The position numbers and the translations under genes were made by a program. Below the pieces are notes generated by a model. It did not search any database. It saw only the letters and a program-made list of their open reading frames with translations, and had not been told where the DNA came from. A stretch of 9,530 nucleotides of DNA from Verrucomicrobiales bacterium (GTDB lineage Bacteria; Verrucomicrobiota; Verrucomicrobiia; Verrucomicrobiales; Verrucomicrobiaceae): positions 1-9,530 of the forward strand of contig DNXB01000498.1 of NCBI GenBank assembly GCA_003506995.1. Direction: 5' to 3'. Positions 5,713 through 9,530 of the stretch are shown one piece after another. Every line of letters begins with the position of its first letter. Within the stretch, counting starts at the first letter, position 1.

Positions 5713-6444
5713 TCAGGGAAACACCCGGATCGCGCTGCCAAACGGGCTGACACCAACACCGATGCGGAACCCGCCGCCCACATTCCAGGAACGGTAAATC
5801 GTGGGGCTCACATAGACTCCCGTCGGCGCGTAACCACAACCAAAGCCGCCATACGGATAACCGTAACCGTTCACCGGGTAATACCCGCCGCCGAAGGAGT
5901 TCACGAAGGGATAACCACCCCAGTAGGAGAAGCTGCTCTGACGATAATCCCGACCGCCCAGCGCCGGACCGGTGATCGGCGCGCCCAACCACGAGGGTGT
6001 CTGCTGGCCCACGGTGGGCAACGACTCACCGGGCAGCGCCAGCGACATCGGGGACGACACCGGAGCACGAGCGGCCGCGTTTGCCGCCGCGAGGTAGCTC
6101 GCCTCGGCCTGCTGTGCCTCCTGCAGTTTTTTTGCCATCACGGCCTCACGCACTGCCTCACGTTTCAGCTCCTCCTGCCGCCGCATGTCCTGTGCGCGCT
6201 GCTGGGCGGCCGCTTTCTTCGGATCGTGGCGGAACTGCTGCCTCAGGCTCTCCGGCAGATCCTTGAAGGCGACCTTCACCACACCGTCCCGGTGTGTGAA
6301 CGCGATGCCGTCCGGGTCAACACGCGTGACCTTGCATTCGTAAAACGACTTGCCGGCGCGTGTGGTGATGGTGAGCGGACCGCTGGAATCCGCGCAAACA
6401 GCCGCGGTCAGCAGCAGGGTGAGGAACAGGACGAGTCGTTTCAT
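5713..6444 (-). CDS. Secreted SHD1-like domain protein with charged helix and Gly/Tyr-rich tail
   Basis: A 243-residue exported protein, paralogous in layout to the gene at 4896-5639. Residues 1-18 are a signal peptide (KRL then LFLTLLLTAAVCA). An SHD1-like domain covers about 24-72: TTRAGKSFYECKVTRVDPDG (28-47), then GIAFTHRDGVVKVAF and KDLPESL. A charged Ala/Gln/Arg/Glu helix spans about 73-125, then a tail with YWGGYPF and repeated GGGYYP/GYGYPYGG (about 170-205), which may be extended and surface-exposed. The cysteine at 17 follows Val, so it is not a standard lipobox. The ATG at 6444 is chosen because it begins the signal peptide and has GGAGG (6455-6451) six bases upstream; a longer frame to 6492 adds a non-signal-like leader. 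Function unknown. Confidence 0.85.
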   Translation of the reverse strand: MKRLVLFLTLLLTAAVCADSSGPLTITTRAGKSFYECKVTRVDPDGIAFTHRDGVVKVAFKDLPESLRQQFRHDPKKAAAQQRAQDMRRQEELKREAVREAVMAKKLQEAQQAEASYLAAANAAARAPVSSPMSLALPGESLPTVGQQTPSWLGAPITGPALGGRDYRQSSFSYWGGYPFVNSFGGGYYPVNGYGYPYGGFGCGYAPTGVYVSPTIYRSWNVGGGFRIGVGVSPFGSAIRVFP

Positions 6445-6450
6445 GGGAAA

Positions 6451-6455
6451 CCTCC
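6451..6455 (-). promoter_or_regulatory. Ribosome binding site deciding the start at 6444
   Basis: GGAGG on the minus strand lies six bases before the ATG at 6444. It is the only strong Shine-Dalgarno noticed before a gene in this window and rules in favour of the shorter protein. Confidence 0.75.
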
Positions 6456-6477
6456 GGGTTTGGGTGTCTGGTTCTGA

Positions 6478-6500
6478 CAACGTCAGTGACACTGGCGTTG
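6478..6500. promoter_or_regulatory. 23-bp imperfect palindrome, candidate operator
   Basis: CAACG-T-CAGTG-A-CACTG-G-CGTTG has two 11-base arms that match except for one T/G position, around a central A (6489). It lies 33 bases upstream of the SHD1-like gene start and after the histidine kinase stop at 6549. The odd-length, near-perfect symmetry is typical of a site for a dimeric repressor or activator. In RNA it could form a hairpin, but no T run follows, so a terminator is less likely. Confidence 0.45.
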
Positions 6501-6548
6501 CATCAACAAGACGTCACAAAAACTCACCTGTCGCCCCGGAGGCCGCGC

Positions 6549-7271
6549 TCAGGCCATCGGGCAGCTCAGCCAGAACGTCGTCGTGTTGTTCTCCGAGGCC
6601 ACGCCGAGCTGGATGTTCATCTGATGACTCAGCATCGCGGCGATCGTCAGCCCGAGGCCGAGGTGGTTGCTGTTTTTCGAGCCATGAAACGGGCGGAAAA
6701 CCTCCTGCATCTTCTCCGGCGGGATCTGGGAGCCGGTGTTGCTCACCAGGATGTCCACGCGGCGCTGCTCCGCCGGGGTGATCGCGCCCGGTCCGCAGAT
6801 TTTCAGCGCGCAGCGGCCGCCGCCCTTCGCCGCGGCCTCGGCGGCGTTTTTCAGCAGCTCGGTGAGGATGTCCTTGAACTTCGTCGGATCAATCAGCACC
6901 GGCGGCAGCGCGGGCTGAACATCCGCCTCCAACTGCACGCCCTCCTTTTGAAACGGCTCCATGACCGCGCCTTCGATGACTGGCAGGTATTCATTGAGGC
7001 CGAGCGACTGGAGGCTGATCTTCGCGCAGCCGCCTGCGGAGCGGATGCGCTCGCTCAGGTTTGTGACACCCACGGACGCCTCGCGGATGTGCTGCATGTT
7101 TTCGCTCACGCCCGGATCGAGATCCTCCTGCATCAAAATGAGGCTGCTGAAGCCCTGGATCACCGCCAGCAGGTTGTTCAGCTTGTGCGTCAGTCCGCGC
7201 AGCAGCTCCTGATGAAAGCCTTCGCTGTGTTCTTGGCCGAGATTCAGGGACGTGGGGAAATAAAACTGCAT
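6549..7271 (-). CDS. Histidine kinase lacking a sensor domain
   Basis: A 240-residue minimal sensor-type kinase. The phosphoacceptor helix contains GLTHKLNNLLAVIQG (26-40) with His29. The HATPase domain has the N box TELLKNAAEA (137-146), a G1-like DILVSNTGSQIPPE (173-186), an F box VFRPFHGSK (191-199) and the G2 box HLGLGLTIAAML (203-214). There is no transmembrane, PAS or HAMP segment, so the protein is cytoplasmic and must take its signal from a partner. No response regulator is next to it. The ATG at 7271 is chosen: the open frame reaches 7595, but the extra 108 codons lie opposite the ABC ATPase gene and look like antisense sequence. It is divergent from the ABC/panC operon and followed on the same strand by the SHD1-like genes. 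Confidence 0.87.
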   Translation of the reverse strand: MQFYFPTSLNLGQEHSEGFHQELLRGLTHKLNNLLAVIQGFSSLILMQEDLDPGVSENMQHIREASVGVTNLSERIRSAGGCAKISLQSLGLNEYLPVIEGAVMEPFQKEGVQLEADVQPALPPVLIDPTKFKDILTELLKNAAEAAAKGGGRCALKICGPGAITPAEQRRVDILVSNTGSQIPPEKMQEVFRPFHGSKNSNHLGLGLTIAAMLSHQMNIQLGVASENNTTTFWLSCPMA

Positions 7272-7407
7272 GGCGTTCGTGGGGGCGTGAAGAGGCGCAG
7301 TAATGCAGCCGCCCCCCGGTGGTGGCAAACGCGATTTTGGCGACTTGTTTGACGCACCTTTACTAAAAACTGGCAACACCATCCGCACCTGCCACAATCC
7401 GTGTCTG
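7272..7407. promoter_or_regulatory. Divergent intergenic region between histidine kinase and ABC operon
   Basis: This 136-base gap must contain both promoters. For the ABC operon, CACAAT (7393-7398) lies nine bases before the ATG and is followed by CCG, like the TACAATCCG before the gene at 3116; TGGCAA (7371-7376) lies 16 bases upstream of it. The match is weak. I see no clear box for the kinase and no ribosome binding site before either start. Confidence 0.3.
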
Positions 7408-8301
7408 ATGGCCCTCCTCGAAGTCCGACACCTCACCAAGCGCTGGCCCACCGGGCGACTGGCGCTGGATGATGTCAGTTTCGAGGTGCAGCAGGGCGAA
7501 ATCCTCGGCCTGCTCGGCCACAACGGCGCGGGCAAAAGCACCATCATGGGCATCACACTCGGCATGGTGCGCCCGGACACCGGGGAGGTGCGCATCGGTG
7601 GCCGCAGCGTGCAAAAAGACCGTGGCGGAGCGCTCCAGCAGATCGGCGCGATTTACGAGGCCGCTGTGTTTTACGACTACCTCAGCGGCTGGCAAAATTT
7701 GCGCGTGCTCTGCTCCCTCTCCGGCTGGTGGGACGAGACGGAGGTGAAACGCGTCGTGCAGATGGTGAACCTCAACCGCGCCATCCATCAAAAAACCGCC
7801 ACCTACAGCCACGGCATGCGCCAGCGTCTTGCTCTCGCGCAGGCCTTGCTGCCGCAGCCGAAAATTCTGCTCCTCGACGAGCCGACTGACGGCCTAGATC
7901 CCGAGGGCATCCGCGAATTCCGCGAGCTCATCCTGCATCTGCGCCAGCACCAAGGCATGACGATCATGCTCAACTCACACCTTCTCGGCGAGATCGAGCA
8001 GATGTGCGACCGCTGCGTCATCATCAAGGATGGCAAAAAGGTCTTTGCCGGGCCAGTGCCCTCGCAAGAAAAGACCCGCCGCATTTTTCAGCTCGAAACC
8101 AGCGACATCGGCCTAGCCCGTGAGGTGCTTGGCCGCGCCGGAGCCACCATGGACAAACACGGCATCGTCGAAGTGCCGCTGAACATGGAGCCGCACGATC
8201 TCGTCACCGCGCTGGTGCAGGGCAAGGTGCAGGTCAGCGCGTGGCAGCCGCACCGCCGCACGCTGGAGGAACTCTACATGGGCCTGTCTTCAAAATCATG
8301 A
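7408..8301 (+). CDS. ABC transporter ATP-binding protein (ABC-2 type)
   Basis: A 297-residue ATPase subunit that powers the membrane protein encoded next. Motifs: Walker A GHNGAGKST (37-45); a Q-loop region IGAIYEAAVFYDYLSGWQNL (79-98), where Glu84 stands as in the BcrA/NatA-type exporters; signature YSHGMRQRL (133-141), with the usual GMRQR variant of LSGGQ; Walker B ILLLDEP (153-159); D-loop GLDP (162-165); switch His191 in LNSHLLGE. The C-terminal 80 residues form the extra domain seen in this exporter group. The ATG at 7408 fits the family N-terminus; codons further upstream look non-coding. The stop overlaps the permease start (ATGA). The substrate cannot be told; export of a drug, lipid or peptide, or a gliding-type role, would fit the family. 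Confidence 0.93.
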   Translation: MALLEVRHLTKRWPTGRLALDDVSFEVQQGEILGLLGHNGAGKSTIMGITLGMVRPDTGEVRIGGRSVQKDRGGALQQIGAIYEAAVFYDYLSGWQNLRVLCSLSGWWDETEVKRVVQMVNLNRAIHQKTATYSHGMRQRLALAQALLPQPKILLLDEPTDGLDPEGIREFRELILHLRQHQGMTIMLNSHLLGEIEQMCDRCVIIKDGKKVFAGPVPSQEKTRRIFQLETSDIGLAREVLGRAGATMDKHGIVEVPLNMEPHDLVTALVQGKVQVSAWQPHRRTLEELYMGLSSKS

Positions 8302-9143
8302 TGCTCTTCTTCCAGCAATGGTATGGCGAGCTGCTGAAGCTCTTTGCCCGCCGCCGCACCTACATCGGCTTTGGCGCGTTTGTGGCCTTGGAGATCGTCA
8401 TCCTGCTGCTCATCAAGAAATTCGGCATGGGGCCGATCCAAAAGGCCGTCGTCGGCTCGGGTGAGAGCTTCGAGTATTATTTCTCCGCCCTCACCGTGGC
8501 CAGCACGGTCATGGGCTTTTCGGTATTCTTGCTCGGCGCGTTGTTTTTGAGCCTTGTCGCGGGAGACATCGTCGCAAAGGAGGGCGAGGACGGCCACATG
8601 CGGCTGCTGCTCGCACGTCCCGTCAGCCGCTTCCGCCTGCTGCTGCTCAAATACCTCACCTGCACCGGCTACGCGTTCTTTTTGATCCAGTTCCTCGCCT
8701 GGACGTCCTTCCTGCTCGGCCTCGTGCTGCGCGGCTGGGGCGGCGGTTACTTCGCCATCGTGCCGGAGGTGTCCGTCGTCGCGTTTTACGACTGGGGACC
8801 GGGTTTGCAGCGTTATGCGTGCAGTTCGCTCGCGCTCGGCCTCAGCATGACGACCGTCAGCAGCATCGCGTTCTTTTTGTCCTGCTTCCGCATCAAGCCC
8901 GCCGCCGCCACCATCGGCGCGCTGACCTACATCCTGGTCGATTTCATCCTGCGGAACAGCGGCTTCATGGACAGCTACCAGCATTTCCTTGTCACGAAGC
9001 ACATGTCCTCCTGGGGCCGTATTCTGTCTGAAACCATCGACTGGCCGCTCGTCTGGCGCGGTTATTCTGTGGTTTTTGCGGTCAATCTCACGCTTTTCAC
9101 CTTGGGTTATGCCGTTTTTGAATCCAGAGACTTAAAATCATGA
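8298..9143 (+). CDS. ABC-2 family transporter permease
   Basis: A 281-residue integral membrane protein with about six membrane helices, near residues 21-40, 64-89, 118-145, 172-196, 202-220 and 254-275. The cytoplasmic stretch GDIVAKEGEDGHMRLLLARP (89-108) between helices 2 and 3 is the ABC-2 hallmark that couples to the ATPase. The C-terminus FESRDLKS is also typical (FxxRDL). The ATG at 8298 is preferred over upstream frames because it gives the family-like N-terminus and a 4-nt overlap with the ATPase stop; a second ATG follows immediately. Its TGA overlaps the panC start in the same way. With the ATPase it forms a probable exporter of unknown substrate. Confidence 0.9.
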   Translation: MMLFFQQWYGELLKLFARRRTYIGFGAFVALEIVILLLIKKFGMGPIQKAVVGSGESFEYYFSALTVASTVMGFSVFLLGALFLSLVAGDIVAKEGEDGHMRLLLARPVSRFRLLLLKYLTCTGYAFFLIQFLAWTSFLLGLVLRGWGGGYFAIVPEVSVVAFYDWGPGLQRYACSSLALGLSMTTVSSIAFFLSCFRIKPAAATIGALTYILVDFILRNSGFMDSYQHFLVTKHMSSWGRILSETIDWPLVWRGYSVVFAVNLTLFTLGYAVFESRDLKS

Positions 9144-9530
9144 ATGTCATCAACAACATCCGCCAGCTCCGTTCCTGGGGCACCATGAACAAAGGCACGC
9201 GCTGCGCCTTCGTGCCCACCATGGGCGCGTTGCACGAGGGCCATGCCGCGCTCATCCGCGCCGCGCGTGAGACCGTCGGCCAGAGCGGCAACGTCGTCGT
9301 CAGCATTTTCGTCAACCCGCTTCAGTTTGGTCCCGAGGAAGACTTCACCCAATATCCGCGCACCCTCATCGAGGATCTCGGCCTCTGCCGTGACAACGGC
9401 GCGGACATGATCTTCGCGCCGAAGGCCGAGGAGCTGTTCCCGCCTGACCGCAGCATCCAGCTCTTCGAGACCAGCCTCTCCAAAGTTCTCTGCGGCGCCA
9501 GCCGTCCCGGCCACTTCGACGGCGTCTGCA
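9140..9530 (+). CDS. panC: Pantoate-beta-alanine ligase (pantothenate synthetase), 3' end outside window
   Basis: The first 130 residues of PanC, which joins pantoate and beta-alanine using ATP to make pantothenate, the precursor of coenzyme A. It is a cytoplasmic enzyme of the nucleotidyltransferase superfamily. The ATP-binding signature PTMGALHEGH (26-35) holds the HIGH-type motif. VSIFVNPLQFGPEEDFTQYP (54-73) matches the pantoate-binding part of the family, and CGASRPGHFDGV (118-129) is the conserved loop before the second half. The usual length is about 280 residues, so over half lies beyond the window edge. The start ATG overlaps the permease stop by 4 nt, so its translation is probably coupled to the transporter genes. 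That pairing with an ABC-2 exporter is not a standard panC context (panB/panD are more common). Confidence 0.95.
   Translation, partial: MNVINNIRQLRSWGTMNKGTRCAFVPTMGALHEGHAALIRAARETVGQSGNVVVSIFVNPLQFGPEEDFTQYPRTLIEDLGLCRDNGADMIFAPKAEELFPPDRSIQLFETSLSKVLCGASRPGHFDGVC

Noticed and set aside
5551..6477. A 308-codon plus-strand frame opposite the SHD1-like genes
   Set aside because: It runs across two minus-strand genes with signal peptides and conserved domains. The predicted protein is low-complexity Arg/His-rich.
6486..7352. A 288-codon plus-strand frame opposite the histidine kinase
   Set aside because: Antisense of the kinase boxes; Arg/Ala/Leu-rich with no recognisable domain.
7272..7595. 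N-terminal extension of the histidine kinase to 7595
   Set aside because: It overlaps the start of the ABC ATPase on the other strand and encodes no sensor or membrane segment. The Ser/Pro/Arg-rich text looks antisense.
8274..9002. A 242-codon minus-strand frame opposite the ABC permease
   Set aside because: Its composition (Asp/Glu/Gln/Arg-rich, no motif) is what the antisense of a GC-rich membrane protein gives. The plus strand has a clear ABC-2 permease.

Overview
The window looks like a bacterial chromosome segment, most likely from Verrucomicrobiota (Prosthecobacter/Verrucomicrobium-like). This is an inference. It rests on two tandem secreted proteins with an SHD1-like N-terminal domain of a kind common in that phylum, moderately high GC, and the near absence of Shine-Dalgarno sequences before clearly real genes. 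No rRNA, tRNA, CRISPR array or intact insertion sequence was found.

Left part (1-3800), accessory and visibly lower in GC than the right end. It opens with a superfamily 1 (UPF1/DNA2-type) helicase whose 5' part is cut off by a stop and an apparent frameshift near position 20. A convergent sigma-70-family sigma factor follows. Divergent from the sigma factor is an unrecognised helical-repeat-like protein. Overlapping its stop is the C-terminal remnant of a LysR-type regulator. Then comes a two-gene unit of a small charged protein and an HNH endonuclease, joined by an ATGA overlap.

Middle part (3800-4900), minus strand. A PIN-domain toxin and a small partner protein form a VapC-like toxin-antitoxin unit, again joined by ATGA. 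It is flanked on both sides, in the same orientation, by decayed copies of the 3' end of one unidentified gene (3809-4025 and 4770-4895). Two hairpin-forming sequences lie between the toxin start and the right-hand copy.

Right part (4896-9530), higher in GC and more core-like. On the minus strand are an orphan, input-domain-less histidine kinase and two tandem paralogous secreted proteins (signal peptide, SHD1-like domain, charged helix, Gly/Pro/Tyr-rich tail). A 23-bp imperfect palindrome lies upstream of the second of these. Divergent from the kinase is a plus-strand operon of an ABC ATPase, an ABC-2 permease and panC (pantothenate synthetase, cut by the window end). Every junction in that operon is a 4-nt ATGA overlap, so the three genes are probably translated in a coupled way.

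Overall, a core operon on the right adjoins an accessory stretch on the left showing repeated gene decay: a frameshifted helicase, a LysR tail and two tail copies of one lost gene. No convincing new multi-gene defence system is visible. The most unusual feature is the toxin-antitoxin unit bracketed by remnants of the same gene.
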